Shown: positions 16,267 to 25,609, numbered from the stretch's first letter. The stretch is 64,000 nucleotides of DNA from Gillisella vitis (GCF_014204625.1 NZ_JACHLU010000007.1:124001-188000), one strand, 5' to 3'. The notes: a model not told the origin generated them from the sequence alone. Program-made: numbers and translations.

Positions 16267-17514
16267 ATGACGGACTCCCACCGTTCTGCACCCGCAGCCC
16301 TGAAGGGCATGGGGAAGCTTGAATTTGTTTTTCTCTGCGCGACATTGATGGCCATGAACGCGCTGGCAATCGACATCATGCTGCCAGCCTTGCAGCAGAT
16401 TGGTGCCGCTCTTAACGTCGAGAATGAAAACCACAGACAATATGTGGTGACATCTTACCTGATAGGGTTTGGCTGCGCCCAGTTGATTTATGGCCCCCTC
16501 TCGGACCGCTTCGGTCGGCGCACGCCCATGCTGATTGGCCTGATTATCTATGTTCTCGCGGCATTGGCAATCATCGTGGTTCCCAGCTTTGCGGGCCTGT
16601 TGATTCTGCGGTTCATTCAGGGTGCAGGCTCGGCCGGCACGCGCGTCATCACGATTTCCATTGTGCGGGATATTTACGGTGGTCGGCAAATGGCGGAAGT
16701 CATGTCGCTGATCATGATGGTCTTCATGATCATTCCTGTGATTGCGCCCGGCACAGGACAGCTGATCATGCTGTTTGGCAACTGGCACCTGATCTTCCTG
16801 TTTATTGCAGTGGGCGGCACGCTGACGAGCATCTGGATGTATAAGCGGCTGCCGGAAACACTCGATCCAGAAAATCGCCGTGATTTCACATCCACCGTCA
16901 TCATGCAGGGCTTCAAGATCGTTCTGTCCAACCGTATTGCCCTGTTTTACACGCTGGCCAGCACATTTGTGTTTGGGGCGCTGTTCGGCTTTATCAACTC
17001 GGCCCAACAAATCTACATGGGCATATACGACCTCGGCGAATGGTTCCCCGTTGCCTTTGCTGGGGTCGCCATTTTCATGGCGCTGTCATCCTTCGTCAAT
17101 TCCAAGCTCGTAGGCCGCATTGGAATGCGCCGTCTGTCTCACGCCTCACTTATTGGCTTCATCGCCATCAATGGGCTATGGTTGATTGCCGAAATCTATG
17201 GTCCACAACCTCTGCCCTTCTTCATTTTCCTAACCTTCTTCTCGATCTCCATGTTTCAGTTTGGCTGGATCGGCGGCAATTTCCAGACACTGGCCATTGA
17301 ACCGCTGGGCCATCTCGCAGGCACGGCATCATCCGTGCTGGGCTTCATTTCAACAGTCGGCGGCTCCGTGATTGGGGCAATCATTGGTCAAGCCTTTGAT
17401 GGAACTGCCCGCCCTCTGGTGTTTGGATATTTCATCCTTGGCGTCATTGGGCTGCTTTTCGTGCTGATTGCGGAAAAAGGTAAGCTTTTCCACGCCCATA
17501 ACCCAAAAGTTTGA
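16267..17514 (+). CDS. Bcr/CflA-family MFS drug-efflux transporter
   Basis: A 415-residue inner-membrane transporter of the major facilitator superfamily with about 12 hydrophobic segments. The drug:H+ antiporter family 1 motif GPLSDRFGRRTPMLIG lies between TM2 and TM3, and IQGAGSAGTRVITISIVRD marks the antiporter motif of TM5. The N-terminus FLCATLMAMNALAIDIMLPA carries the Asp of the Bcr/CflA subfamily (TM1). The ATG at 16267 is preferred because AGGACG lies a few bases upstream. Substrate is unknown; Bcr homologues export bicyclomycin and sulphonamides, and CflA homologues export chloramphenicol. It is a single gene ended by the terminator at 17551-17584. Confidence 0.93.
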   Translation: MTDSHRSAPAALKGMGKLEFVFLCATLMAMNALAIDIMLPALQQIGAALNVENENHRQYVVTSYLIGFGCAQLIYGPLSDRFGRRTPMLIGLIIYVLAALAIIVVPSFAGLLILRFIQGAGSAGTRVITISIVRDIYGGRQMAEVMSLIMMVFMIIPVIAPGTGQLIMLFGNWHLIFLFIAVGGTLTSIWMYKRLPETLDPENRRDFTSTVIMQGFKIVLSNRIALFYTLASTFVFGALFGFINSAQQIYMGIYDLGEWFPVAFAGVAIFMALSSFVNSKLVGRIGMRRLSHASLIGFIAINGLWLIAEIYGPQPLPFFIFLTFFSISMFQFGWIGGNFQTLAIEPLGHLAGTASSVLGFISTVGGSVIGAIIGQAFDGTARPLVFGYFILGVIGLLFVLIAEKGKLFHAHNPKV

Positions 17515-17550
17515 CGTCAGTCGAAAAAGCGTTGGTGTTTCCAAAAGACA

Positions 17551-17584
17551 AAAGGCCACAGCAGCAATGCCGTGGCCTTTCTTC
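17551..17584. terminator. intrinsic terminator after the MFS transporter
   Basis: AAAGGCCAC (17551-17559) pairs with GTGGCCTTT (17572-17580) around a 12-base loop, followed by a short T-rich stretch. It can end the MFS transcript, and from the other strand the six-gene operon ending at 17710. Confidence 0.8.
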
Positions 17585-17600
17585 ATGATCATGCGGTAAT

Positions 17601-17701
17601 AGAGCATCGTGCCGAAAGTCGGAATCAGCACGATGCTCTATATTATTGTTTTTGCATCGGATTTTTCCGAAAACCGGGGCCACTTTTCGGTCCGATGCTG
17701 T
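17601..17701. repeat. two-hairpin intergenic repeat, family GCATCGGA, copy 1
   Basis: Hairpin 1 (17603-17638) has arms AGCATCGTGC/GCACGATGCT; hairpin 2 (17654-17699) has arms GCATCGGA/TCCGATGC with an inner CCGAAAA/TTTTCGG. The whole block recurs in opposite orientation at 32974-33076. It lies 8 bp from the stop of the inositol-monophosphatase gene. This is a widespread rhizobial intergenic palindrome type. Confidence 0.85.
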
Positions 17702-17709
17702 AGAGATCG

Positions 17710-18531
17710 TCAGACTGTAAAAATCTTCTGCTTCAACTCCTGCCATGTCTCCTCATCAGGAGCAATCAACAGCCCGCCGCTGGTGTGGGATGGCAGATAG
17801 GGGGAGCCGTCAAACCGGGCCGCATAGCCACCCGCTTCCTGCACCATCAATGTGCCCGCCAGATGATCCCACGGCATCAATTTGTTATACATGGCAAAAT
17901 GCATGTGACCCTGGCAGAGAATGCGATATTCATGAGCAGCACAGCGATAGCTGGTAAAAATCCGCACCTCAGCCAGATTGACCAGAAGTTTGCGTCTGGT
18001 TTCCAGATCAAAGAAACCCGTGTTGGCAATACCGACCATTTGCGCAATCGGAGGTGCCTGAACCATCTCCATCTTTTCCTGATTGCCATCGGGCTTGCAC
18101 AGCCACGAGCCACTGCCCTTTTCGGCAATCGCCCAATCATTGCCCATCGGATCATAGATCAGTCCGGCAATTGTTTCCCCCTTGTGCACGACGCTCAGCA
18201 TGACGCCGAACAAAGGCAGGCCCGCGGCAAAATTGAAAGTGCCGTCAATCGGATCGACCACAACGGCCAGTTCGGCATCGGCCAGCCTGCCCAGCAAGGC
18301 AGGATCAGCAGCAACGGCCTCTTCGCCGATAAAAACGGCATCCGGCATGATCGCTTCAACACGGGCACGAATCAAACGCTCGGCAGCTTCATCTGCCTCG
18401 GTCACAAGATCAATGGCCTCTGTTTTCATCCGCACATCACCCTCGCCAAGATTGCGAAAGCGGGGCAGGATTTCAGTCACTGCCGCTTCCTGCAACAGAT
18501 TGGCAAGCGCTGCGATGTCAACATTGGCCAT
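17710..18531 (-). CDS. inositol monophosphatase family protein, paralogue 1
   Basis: A 273-residue Mg2+-dependent phosphatase of the inositol monophosphatase/FBPase superfamily. Metal-binding motifs are GEEA at 69-72 and DPIDGT at 93-98, with the C-terminal PWDHLAGTLMVQEAGG (the WDxAAG motif with Leu for the first Ala). Substrate could be inositol phosphate, 3'-phosphoadenosine 5'-phosphate or another sugar phosphate; it cannot be chosen from sequence. The ATG at 18531 follows AAAGGA and is better than a TTG five codons upstream. It is the last gene of a six-gene minus-strand run, 45 bp after a close paralogue, suggesting tandem duplication and divergence. Confidence 0.92.
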   Translation of the reverse strand: MANVDIAALANLLQEAAVTEILPRFRNLGEGDVRMKTEAIDLVTEADEAAERLIRARVEAIMPDAVFIGEEAVAADPALLGRLADAELAVVVDPIDGTFNFAAGLPLFGVMLSVVHKGETIAGLIYDPMGNDWAIAEKGSGSWLCKPDGNQEKMEMVQAPPIAQMVGIANTGFFDLETRRKLLVNLAEVRIFTSYRCAAHEYRILCQGHMHFAMYNKLMPWDHLAGTLMVQEAGGYAARFDGSPYLPSHTSGGLLIAPDEETWQELKQKIFTV

Positions 18532-18576
18532 GTCTTTTCCTTTCAAGGGGTTATAGCAAAATACTCATGGTTTGAA

Positions 18577-19401
18577 TCATGCAAGAACAATCTCGTTCAG
18601 GATATGCTCCCAGCTTTCGCGGTCGGGGGCCGATAAAATACCGCCCGTTGTCTCGCCCGGCAGATAGGCAGTTGCGTCAAACCGCGCGGTAAAGCCACCG
18701 GCCTCCTGATGGATCAGCACACCGGCAAGGTGATCCCATGGCATCAGTTTATGATGGCCAATAAAATGCACTTTGCCGGTTGCCGCCATCCAATATTCAT
18801 AGGCTGAACAATTATAAGCAAAGGCCATTTTGGTTTTGGCCAGATTGGCGGCAATCCGACGCCGTTCGTCATAGGCAATATCGTTGATCGAAATCGTCCC
18901 GACAGTCGAGCCAAGCGGCACGGGTTTGGCCACAGCAACAGGTGAAGCACTCCCATCAGCCCGCAGCATATGCGCACCTGCGCCCTTGCAGGCCACCAGC
19001 GTATCGCCCAGAACCGATTCGTGAATAATGCCCGCCACCGTCTCACCGTGCACAACCACGGCGAGATTGGTGCCAAATGTGGGCAAACCCGCCTGAAAAT
19101 TGAAGGTGCCATCCACCGGGTCAATCACAAAGGCAAGCTCCACATCCTTCAACGCGCCAATCAGGGCCGGATTGGTCTCGCAGGCCTCTTCGCCCACCAC
19201 CAATGCCTTTGGCCAGCGGGCCAGGAATGCCTCAGCCATCCGCTTTTCTGACAAAAGATCGGCATCGGTCACAAGATCAATGGAGGACTTCTTTTCTGTG
19301 ACATCGCTGGCATTCAACCGGCGAAAACGGGGCATGATTTCAGTGGCGGCGGCATCCTTGACGATGGCGAGGACGGCGTCGATATCACGATCTTTAAACA
19401 C
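18577..19401 (-). CDS. inositol monophosphatase family protein, paralogue 2
   Basis: A 274-residue paralogue of the adjacent downstream gene. Motifs are GEEA (70-73), DPVDGT at 94-99 and PWDHLAGVLIHQEAGG. The two proteins share order and spacing of motifs and the odd WDHLAG variant but differ widely elsewhere, so the duplication is not recent. It begins 27 bp after ttcA. A phosphatase of this class could recycle sugar phosphates made by the upstream glycosyltransferase pathway, but this is speculation from position only. Confidence 0.92.
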   Translation of the reverse strand: MFKDRDIDAVLAIVKDAAATEIMPRFRRLNASDVTEKKSSIDLVTDADLLSEKRMAEAFLARWPKALVVGEEACETNPALIGALKDVELAFVIDPVDGTFNFQAGLPTFGTNLAVVVHGETVAGIIHESVLGDTLVACKGAGAHMLRADGSASPVAVAKPVPLGSTVGTISINDIAYDERRRIAANLAKTKMAFAYNCSAYEYWMAATGKVHFIGHHKLMPWDHLAGVLIHQEAGGFTARFDATAYLPGETTGGILSAPDRESWEHILNEIVLA

Positions 19402-19428
19402 GGGCAGTTTCCTATCTGGCGTAAACGT

Positions 19429-20334
19429 TCAATCGCCCTGCCTGCTCTCGGCCTGTGACGGTGTCATGACAATCAGGCCGGAAAAATCAAAAAGTGATGG
19501 ATCCAGAAGATGGGAAGGATTCACATGGGATAGGGCGCGTAGCATTGTGTCTTTGCGACCCGGCATTTTCGCCTCAATCCCGGCCAGCATCTCTTTCATC
19601 GCATTGCGCTGAAGACCATCCTGAGAGCCGCAAAGATCGCAGGGAATGATAGGAAACTGCATGGCGGCTGCAAATTTGGCCAGATCATCTTCCGCCACAT
19701 AGGCCAAAGGCCGCATGACAAACAGATCGCCCTCATCATTCAGCAGCTTGGCCGGCATGGTTGCCAGCCGCCCACCATGGAAGAAATTCATAAAGAAGGT
19801 TTCCAGAATATCTTCGCGGTGATGGCCCAGCACCAGCGCATCACACCCCTCTTCACGGGCAATACGGTAGAGATTGCCACGCCTGAGCCGCGAACAGAGC
19901 GAGCAATAGGTTGCGCCTTGCGGCACTTTTTCCTTCACCACCGAATAGGTATCCCGATATTCGATACGATGGGGAACGCCGATCGATGTCAGATAGTCCG
20001 GTAAAACATGTTTTGGAAAATTCGGCTGCCCCTGATCGAGATTGCAGGCCAACAGCTCGACTGGCAAAAGGCCACGCCATTTCAGATCCAGCAGCAGCGC
20101 CAGCAGACCATAGCTGTCCTTGCCGCCTGAGAGGCCAATCAGCCAGCGTTTCTGGCCTTTCAGCATATCAAAATCATCAATGGCCTGCCGCAATTGCCGC
20201 AGCAGCCGCTTGCGCAGCTTGTTGAACGAAACAGAGCGCGGCGCCGTAGCAAACAGCGGATGGCTGGGCGCACCCTCCGGCCCGTCTTCGGCAATGTCTG
20301 TATCGGAAGCGGAAAAAGCGAGGGTCATGGGCAA
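19429..20334 (-). CDS. ttcA: tRNA 2-thiocytidine(32) synthetase TtcA
   Basis: TtcA thiolates cytidine 32 of certain tRNAs using ATP and an iron-sulfur cluster. The 301-residue protein has the PP-loop SGGKDS at 69-74 and the two cluster-binding pairs C144-x2-C147 (YCSLCSRL) and C232-x2-C235 (PCDLCGSQ), plus the [18 protein letters not shown] segment typical of TtcA. All key residues are present. It sits 28 bp after the deacetylase gene and 27 bp before an inositol-monophosphatase gene, so it is probably co-transcribed with functionally unrelated envelope genes. Confidence 0.96.
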   Translation of the reverse strand: MPMTLAFSASDTDIAEDGPEGAPSHPLFATAPRSVSFNKLRKRLLRQLRQAIDDFDMLKGQKRWLIGLSGGKDSYGLLALLLDLKWRGLLPVELLACNLDQGQPNFPKHVLPDYLTSIGVPHRIEYRDTYSVVKEKVPQGATYCSLCSRLRRGNLYRIAREEGCDALVLGHHREDILETFFMNFFHGGRLATMPAKLLNDEGDLFVMRPLAYVAEDDLAKFAAAMQFPIIPCDLCGSQDGLQRNAMKEMLAGIEAKMPGRKDTMLRALSHVNPSHLLDPSLFDFSGLIVMTPSQAESRQGD

Positions 20335-20362
20335 GCAGGCCTTGTGAAATGGGTATGCGCTG

Positions 20363-21163
20363 TTACTGCCGCATCAATTCAGTAAATTCAACCTCGCGCG
20401 CATCCACAAGAGAGTCACGCGCCACCAAAAGAGCGTCACCATGGCCGGGATGGCACATGACAATGGCACCTTCCGGCGCATTTTCCTTAAAATACTGCAA
20501 TGCCGCCGGAAAACTTTCCGGCTTGCGCCAATCATAGAAGCCCATCAATGGCCCGCGAACTTTATAGCCCGCAGCCTCCATGTCCTCTGCAAACCCTTGG
20601 GCGATTCGCTCCACGATGGCAATTTTACCACGGATGGCAAGGCCGCTTGCCAATCCCCCATCGGGCGCACCGCGCAACCATGGCCCCGTGCCGCGCGGGC
20701 TGATCAACAGATCACGCCGTGCAATCAACCATTCCCGCACCACGGGAAAGAAATGCACATGTTGATGACCATCAATATAATCGGGCACCCGGCCCACCAC
20801 ATCAATAAACGCATTCAATTGCGCATCCAGCTCACGCTGAAGCTTGCCCTTGTCGACGCTGCCCAGAATCCATTGGGCAATGCGCTTGCGCATTGAGCAC
20901 ATCACCCGCACGCCACTCAATGGCATGAAATCCGTCAAGGTGAGATGCAGGCCCACTTCGGCTCCGCTTTGCTCAATTACAGGCATCAGCAGAGCTGCCG
21001 CGTCGGGCCACTCTGGAAACAAAGTCATACAACTTGTTCCGGCAATTTTGCCTTCAGACAACAAAGATCGAATAGCTTTATCGACACCGGGCGACAAACC
21101 ATAATCGTCTGCCACGAGGTGCAATGGCTTCTCCTGCATAGTCACATCAACCATTATTTTCAT
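20363..21163 (-). CDS. YdjC/ChbG-family carbohydrate deacetylase (NaxD-like)
   Basis: A 266-residue metal-dependent deacetylase of the YdjC family (ChbG, HpnK, NaxD). Motifs: [17 protein letters not shown] with the catalytic and metal-binding Asp pair, [20 protein letters not shown] with two metal His, and [12 protein letters not shown] with the C-terminal His. The gene overlaps the upstream glycosyltransferase by 17 bp. In Francisella, NaxD of this family removes acetyl from undecaprenyl-phosphate-N-acetylgalactosamine before ArnT-like FlmK transfers galactosamine to lipid A; the two genes upstream here are of exactly those other types. That role is inferred from context, while ChbG acts on chitooligosaccharides and HpnK on hopanoids. 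Confidence 0.88.
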   Translation of the reverse strand: MKIMVDVTMQEKPLHLVADDYGLSPGVDKAIRSLLSEGKIAGTSCMTLFPEWPDAAALLMPVIEQSGAEVGLHLTLTDFMPLSGVRVMCSMRKRIAQWILGSVDKGKLQRELDAQLNAFIDVVGRVPDYIDGHQHVHFFPVVREWLIARRDLLISPRGTGPWLRGAPDGGLASGLAIRGKIAIVERIAQGFAEDMEAAGYKVRGPLMGFYDWRKPESFPAALQYFKENAPEGAIVMCHPGHGDALLVARDSLVDAREVEFTELMRQ

Positions 21164-22139
21164 TTTTATCGGAGTGGTGCAAACGCCGCACGAGATACAA
21201 GGGTCTATCCTTCACTTCGCCAACGGCCACCCATATATATTCTCCCAGCAAGCCAAGCAATGCCAGATTGAAGCCTCCGAGCACTGTTACCGCAGACATC
21301 AGACTGGGATAGCCAGGCACATCGGCCCCATAGAGCAAAGCCGTGACAATAATATTCACGCCATAGGCCATGCCGCCAAGGCCAACCAGCAGCCCCATGA
21401 TGGAAACAAGGCGCAAGGGAATGGCGGTAAACGAGGTGATTCCCTCAAGTGATAAGGTCAAAAGTGCCAGTTTCGACCATTTGGTTGCCCCCGCCACGCG
21501 CTCATCGGGCACATAGTGAATGGCCTTTTGCCGAAAGCCGAGCCAGGCATAAAGTCCTTTGTTGAAGCGGCGTTTGTCCCGCACTTTCAGCAGCGCATCA
21601 ACAGCCGCGCGACGCATAATGCGAAAATCCCCGGCATTGGCCGGAATCGTAAAGCGCTGGCGGGCATTGATCAGCCAGTAAAACAGCTCGCCCAGCACAG
21701 CCTTGCGCATTGACTCATCTTTGCGGTCATCGCGGATTGTATAGACCACATCGAGCTGCGCATCGGCCATCAGCGCGTCAATCATGTCCAGACAAACGTG
21801 ATAGGGATGTTGCAAATCGGCATCGACCATCATCACGAAATCGCCACGGCTTTCTTCAATCCCGGCAAACAGCGCGATTTCCTTGCCAAAATTGCGGGAT
21901 AGCTCGACAATACGCCAGTCACCCTCCAGCGCAGTCTTGTAGCGCTCAATGCTGTCATCCTGGCTTCCGTCATCCACCAGCACGACTTCCAGATCAAGAT
22001 TGTGCCGCTGCCTGACCTCCGCTTTCAGCTTCGCCACAAACGCTGCGAACTGATGCACGGTATCGCGCTCATTCAAAAACGGAACCACAAGCGAGAGAAG
22101 TGACACGTTGTTTTCCTCAAATATTTCAGCGCCAATCAC
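21147..22139 (-). CDS. polyprenyl-phosphate glycosyltransferase (GT2, GtrB/FlmF2/RgtE type)
   Basis: A 330-residue membrane-bound family 2 glycosyltransferase. The cytoplasmic catalytic domain shows LSLVVPFLNERDTV, VLVDDGSQDDS, VELSRNFGKEIALFAGI and the metal-binding VDADLQHP. Two C-terminal membrane segments follow (about 238-270 and 282-308). This is the architecture of enzymes that load a sugar onto undecaprenyl or dodecaprenyl phosphate (GtrB, ArnC, FlmF2, RgtE). It overlaps the ArnT-like gene upstream by 4 bp (ATGA) and the deacetylase gene downstream by 17 bp, implying translational coupling. The donor sugar cannot be read from sequence; the linked deacetylase suggests an N-acetylhexosamine. 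Confidence 0.92.
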   Translation of the reverse strand: MIGAEIFEENNVSLLSLVVPFLNERDTVHQFAAFVAKLKAEVRQRHNLDLEVVLVDDGSQDDSIERYKTALEGDWRIVELSRNFGKEIALFAGIEESRGDFVMMVDADLQHPYHVCLDMIDALMADAQLDVVYTIRDDRKDESMRKAVLGELFYWLINARQRFTIPANAGDFRIMRRAAVDALLKVRDKRRFNKGLYAWLGFRQKAIHYVPDERVAGATKWSKLALLTLSLEGITSFTAIPLRLVSIMGLLVGLGGMAYGVNIIVTALLYGADVPGYPSLMSAVTVLGGFNLALLGLLGEYIWVAVGEVKDRPLYLVRRLHHSDKNENNG

Positions 22140-23641
22140 GGCTGCTGCGGCCTTGCCAGAATTGCGCGAAACGCCCAGACTTTAGCACCCTTGAAATCCG
22201 GCAGTTTAAAATCAACCACAAAAGCGTCTGTGCGTGTGCCGCGTAACCCATTGACCATGTCAAAGCAACTCTGGTCAGTCAGCGGGCAAATCAGGATAAA
22301 GCCGCGGCGATCAAAACTCTGGCGATCGATATAGCCTTTTGCGATGTCAAACGAGTTGTTTTCGAGGGTGATGGCCTTGTGGCGCGAATAAAAGTTAAAG
22401 GAATTGGCCAGCAATGCCTCACCACCGATGACAAAATTGTCGGTCCCGCCGCCGTATTTATCCCAATAATCATCCAGCACGACACTCATCTGCTGAAGCG
22501 GCATGGTTTTGTTATAGCCACCGCGATCGGTCAATTGCCCTTTCAGGAAGGGAGCAATGGCAACAATCACCACAAGATATACAACACCAACCAAGAAAGC
22601 CCCGGAAAGGTGCTGCTCCAGCGCCTGTGGCGGCACCAGCTTGCCAAACAGAACAACCACCGACAAAAACACCGGAATTGCCCAGACCACCGACAGATCC
22701 GCGCCCGCAAGGGCTGCAAAGATAATGGTGACCGGAATTGTCAGACCACCAAAATACAACAGCGCCCTGCCCTCGACGCTTTGCTTCAACTCCCGAACAG
22801 AGGCCCACCAGAACAGGGGCTGGCCATCGCCGCGCCTGCGGGTCAATCCGGCCAGCAAAAGCGCGGGCAGCATATAGGCAACCACACCACCGAGAAATTT
22901 AAACAGAGCCAGCACAAAGCTTTTTACGCCACCCTCGCCCTGCTCATCGGCATAGACGATCGGCAGGAAATCATTGTTCACCAGCCAGATGAAGTGCGGA
23001 ACAAAGGCGATGATCGAGACGACAGCAGCCACAGCACCAAATTTTGACAGGAGAATTTTGCGCGCTTCAACGTCTGCAATCGCATGGATCAACAACGTCA
23101 CCAGCAGCACGGCCGAGTAATATTTTGTCAGCATGGCGGCCGTAGCCAACAGCCCCAGAATAACCGCATCCGCCAACCGCTGCTTTTCAAGCCCCCTGAG
23201 GTAAAATAGGAAAATAGCCGCCCAGATCGGCGTCATCGCCGTATTGGCATTGTATTTGATGGCCTGAAACGACAAAGCAGGCACAACCACCGCCGCCAGC
23301 ACCACAAACAGCTGATAGTTTTTCGAGCCATAGCGTGCGGCAATGCGCCAGATCAGCACCAGCGTTGCGGCGGCATTCAGCGCCGCAAACAGATAGTAGA
23401 AAAAATCGGTTTTGGGAAAGAGCGAAAACCAGCCTGCAACCAGCCAGCCAAACAAGGGCGGATGCTTGAAATAGCCCCATTGCCACAACACGCCCCAGGC
23501 ATAGTTTTCCGCCATGTCGCCATAGCCATCGAGATTAACCCGTGACAGTGTGGCGTGCAGCGTCAGGGCGACAACAAATGCGCCAATAAACAGCAGGATC
23601 GCCCGTGAGCCAAACTGCTTTCCCATGCCCATCATCTTCAT
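22136..23641 (-). CDS. ArnT/FlmK-type membrane glycosyltransferase (GT39/GT83)
   Basis: A 501-residue integral membrane protein with about 11 hydrophobic segments and the PMT_2 domain. The first periplasmic loop has NLDGYGDMAENYAWGV with acidic residues that bind the lipid-linked sugar, followed by GYFKHPPLFGWL, the PP motif seen in ArnT and relatives. These enzymes use a polyprenyl-phosphate sugar in the periplasm to modify lipid A or other acceptors (ArnT, FlmK, RgtA-D). The C-terminal 130 residues form a soluble domain. The ATG at 23641 (MKMMGMGKQF) lies 8 bp after GAGAGG and is preferred to an upstream TTG. First gene of the six-gene minus-strand run. Confidence 0.9.
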   Translation of the reverse strand: MKMMGMGKQFGSRAILLFIGAFVVALTLHATLSRVNLDGYGDMAENYAWGVLWQWGYFKHPPLFGWLVAGWFSLFPKTDFFYYLFAALNAAATLVLIWRIAARYGSKNYQLFVVLAAVVVPALSFQAIKYNANTAMTPIWAAIFLFYLRGLEKQRLADAVILGLLATAAMLTKYYSAVLLVTLLIHAIADVEARKILLSKFGAVAAVVSIIAFVPHFIWLVNNDFLPIVYADEQGEGGVKSFVLALFKFLGGVVAYMLPALLLAGLTRRRGDGQPLFWWASVRELKQSVEGRALLYFGGLTIPVTIIFAALAGADLSVVWAIPVFLSVVVLFGKLVPPQALEQHLSGAFLVGVVYLVVIVAIAPFLKGQLTDRGGYNKTMPLQQMSVVLDDYWDKYGGGTDNFVIGGEALLANSFNFYSRHKAITLENNSFDIAKGYIDRQSFDRRGFILICPLTDQSCFDMVNGLRGTRTDAFVVDFKLPDFKGAKVWAFRAILARPQQP

Positions 23642-23760
23642 TGATCCTCTCGGCGCTTGCAAACATGCCTCTTCAGCGCCGTTCTCTAAAGTTTTTTAGG
23701 GAGAGCAGCGACATATCTGTCGTTGTAGTTCATCACAAAAACGTTTTCGGTCGCAGCATT

Positions 23761-24687
23761 CTAATTGCCAAACACGGACCAACCCGTGCGGGTGGCCAGC
23801 ATTTCCAGCGCTTCCGAGCCAAGCGCGGAATTGCCAACCTTGTTCAACCCCGGCGACCACACAGCAATTGAGGCCTTGCCCGGCGCAATGGCCATGATTC
23901 CGCCGCCGACGCCGCTCTTCCCCGGCAGGCCGACGTGATAGGCAAAATCGCCCGAACCATCATAATGGCCGCACATCAACATCAAGGCGTTGATACGCCG
24001 TGCCCGCTTGGGTGACACCACAGAGAAGCCCGTGAGCGGATTGGTGCCCCGGTTGGCCAGATAAAGACCCGCATGGGACAATTGCACGCAATTCATCGAT
24101 AAGGCGCATTGATGAAAGTAAACGCCCAGAACCAGCTCCACCGCGTGCTCCAGATTGCCGAAGCCGCGCATGAAATTGGCCAGAGCAAAATTGCGATAGC
24201 CGGTCAAATGTTCTGACTTCGCTACCTTTTCATCAATGGTGATCGTGTCATCATCGGCAAGATAGCGCATGAAGCGCAAAAACTCGCCAATGGCCTCGCG
24301 TGGCTTATGGCCTGCCAAGACCATATCCGTCACCACAATCGCACCGGCATTGATAAACGGATTGCGCGGGATGCCGTGCTCATGCTCCAGCTGAACGATG
24401 GAGTTGAAGGACGAACCAGACGGCTCACGCCCCACCCGTTTCCAGATGCTTTCACCCATCTTGCCAAGCGCCAGCGTCAGCATGAACACTTTGGAAATAC
24501 TCTGGATGGAAAATGGCACAGCCGCATCGCCCGCTGTGACAGTTTGACCATCCACCGTGGTGATGGCAATACCAAACTGCTTCGGGTCAACCCGTGCCAG
24601 TTCAGGAATATAATCGGCCACCTTGCCTTCACCCAACCGGGAAGACACCTGAGCCACAATATCATTGACAATCGCTTGCAGATCCAT
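23761..24687 (-). CDS. glsA: glutaminase A
   Basis: Hydrolyses glutamine to glutamate and ammonia with a serine-beta-lactamase-like fold. The 308-residue protein contains the SxxK catalytic motif S63-I-S-K66 in [13 protein letters not shown], then [24 protein letters not shown] and the C-terminal [18 protein letters not shown]. Length and motifs are normal. It is a single gene between the ArnT-like operon promoter region and the rpsD terminator. In enterics glsA supports acid resistance; no such link is shown here. Confidence 0.96.
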   Translation of the reverse strand: MDLQAIVNDIVAQVSSRLGEGKVADYIPELARVDPKQFGIAITTVDGQTVTAGDAAVPFSIQSISKVFMLTLALGKMGESIWKRVGREPSGSSFNSIVQLEHEHGIPRNPFINAGAIVVTDMVLAGHKPREAIGEFLRFMRYLADDDTITIDEKVAKSEHLTGYRNFALANFMRGFGNLEHAVELVLGVYFHQCALSMNCVQLSHAGLYLANRGTNPLTGFSVVSPKRARRINALMLMCGHYDGSGDFAYHVGLPGKSGVGGGIMAIAPGKASIAVWSPGLNKVGNSALGSEALEMLATRTGWSVFGN

Positions 24688-24748
24688 CCGCTTACCTCAC
24701 CCATTCGTCGCATGATATGACGACAGATTTTGCTGCACTGCAAACAGA

Positions 24749-24773
24749 AAAAGCCGCCCATAGGGCGGCTTTT
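24749..24773. terminator. intrinsic terminator between rpsD and glsA
   Basis: AAAAGCCGCCC-ATA-GGGCGGCTTTT is a perfect 11-bp stem. On the minus strand it lies 20 bp after rpsD and ends in a T-run. Confidence 0.92.
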
Positions 24774-24792
24774 CCAAAATTCAAAATCACAC

Positions 24793-25410
24793 TTAGCGCG
24801 AATAGAATTCGACGACCAGCTGTGGCTCCATAACAACAGCGTAAGGAACATCAGACAGGGTTGGTACGCGAACAAACGTCGCAACCATCTTGTTGTGATC
24901 AACTTCGATGTAATCAGGAACATCACGCTCAGCAAGCTGAACCGATTCCAGAACCGTTACCAGCTGCTTGGACTTCTGACGCACTTCAATCACGTCACCA
25001 GCCTTACAACGGTAAGAACCAATGTTGACCTTCACGCCGTTAACTGTGACGTGGCCGTGGTTGATGAACTGACGCGAAGCGAAAACAGTCGGTACGAACT
25101 TGGCGCGGTAGACGATGGCGTCCAGACGCGATTCAAGCAGACCGATCAGGTTTTCAGAGGTATCGCCCTTACGACGGTTTGCTTCGTCGTAAGTTGCGCG
25201 GAACTGCTTTTCGCGCAGATCGCCGTAGTAGCCCTTGAGCTTCTGCTTGGCGCGCAGCTGAACACCGAAGTCAGACAGCTTGCCCTTGCGACGCTGACCG
25301 TGCTGGCCAGGGCCGTATTCGCGGCGGTTGACTGGGGACTTAGGACGACCCCAGATATTTTCGCCCATACGGCGGTCAATTTTATACTTGGAAGATGCGC
25401 GCTTGCTCAT
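24793..25410 (-). CDS. rpsD: 30S ribosomal protein S4
   Basis: S4 nucleates assembly of the 5' domain of 16S rRNA in the small ribosomal subunit. The 205-residue protein starts [20 protein letters not shown] after AAGGAAATACG and contains the S4 RNA-binding domain (about 94-155: [20 protein letters not shown], then [20 protein letters not shown]). It is a single gene as usual in alphaproteobacteria, outside the alpha operon. A promoter with a matched -35/-10 lies at 25581-25609, leaving a leader of about 165 nt with hairpins. An in-frame GTG 18 codons upstream (25464) has GGAGG too close to it and is not favoured. Confidence 0.98.
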   Translation of the reverse strand: MSKRASSKYKIDRRMGENIWGRPKSPVNRREYGPGQHGQRRKGKLSDFGVQLRAKQKLKGYYGDLREKQFRATYDEANRRKGDTSENLIGLLESRLDAIVYRAKFVPTVFASRQFINHGHVTVNGVKVNIGSYRCKAGDVIEVRQKSKQLVTVLESVQLAERDVPDYIEVDHNKMVATFVRVPTLSDVPYAVVMEPQLVVEFYSR

Positions 25411-25549
25411 CGTATTTCCTTTTATTTTTATAGGATGATTTCTCAGCCTGTTTTTCGGAAACACGCCCTCCTTTGGATTGCCTTGTCGGCGTTCCTGACA
25501 GGCTGCTCACGCTAAGCTAGCGGAACAGCCACGGGACATGTCATGAAAA

Positions 25550-25571
25550 CACCGGGCGTTACCACCCGGCG
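25550..25571 (-). promoter_or_regulatory. hairpin in the rpsD leader, attenuator-like
   Basis: On the minus strand CGCCGGG-TGGTAACG-CCCGGTG forms a 7-bp stem with one G.U pair, directly followed by TTTT (25546-25549). It would lie within the first 30 nt of the transcript from the promoter at 25581-25609. The position and T-run are like an early intrinsic terminator, so premature termination of rpsD mRNA is possible. S4 autoregulation is known in other bacteria, but no known S4-binding motif was recognised here. Confidence 0.45.
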
Positions 25572-25580
25572 TTGGAGGGG

Positions 25581-25609
25581 TCTCTAAGCAGGCTGCACAT
25601 AAATGTCAA
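25581..25609 (-). promoter_or_regulatory. sigma-70 promoter of rpsD
   Basis: On the minus strand TTGACA (25604-25609) is followed after 17 bp by TAGAGA (25581-25586). The perfect -35 box and optimal spacing make this a good housekeeping promoter. The start would be near 25575, giving a leader of about 165 nt. Confidence 0.75.

Noticed and set aside
25411..25464. GTG start extending rpsD by 18 residues
   Set aside because: The GGAGG is only 2 bases from the GTG, the extension is unlike S4, and the ATG at 25410 has a proper ribosome site.
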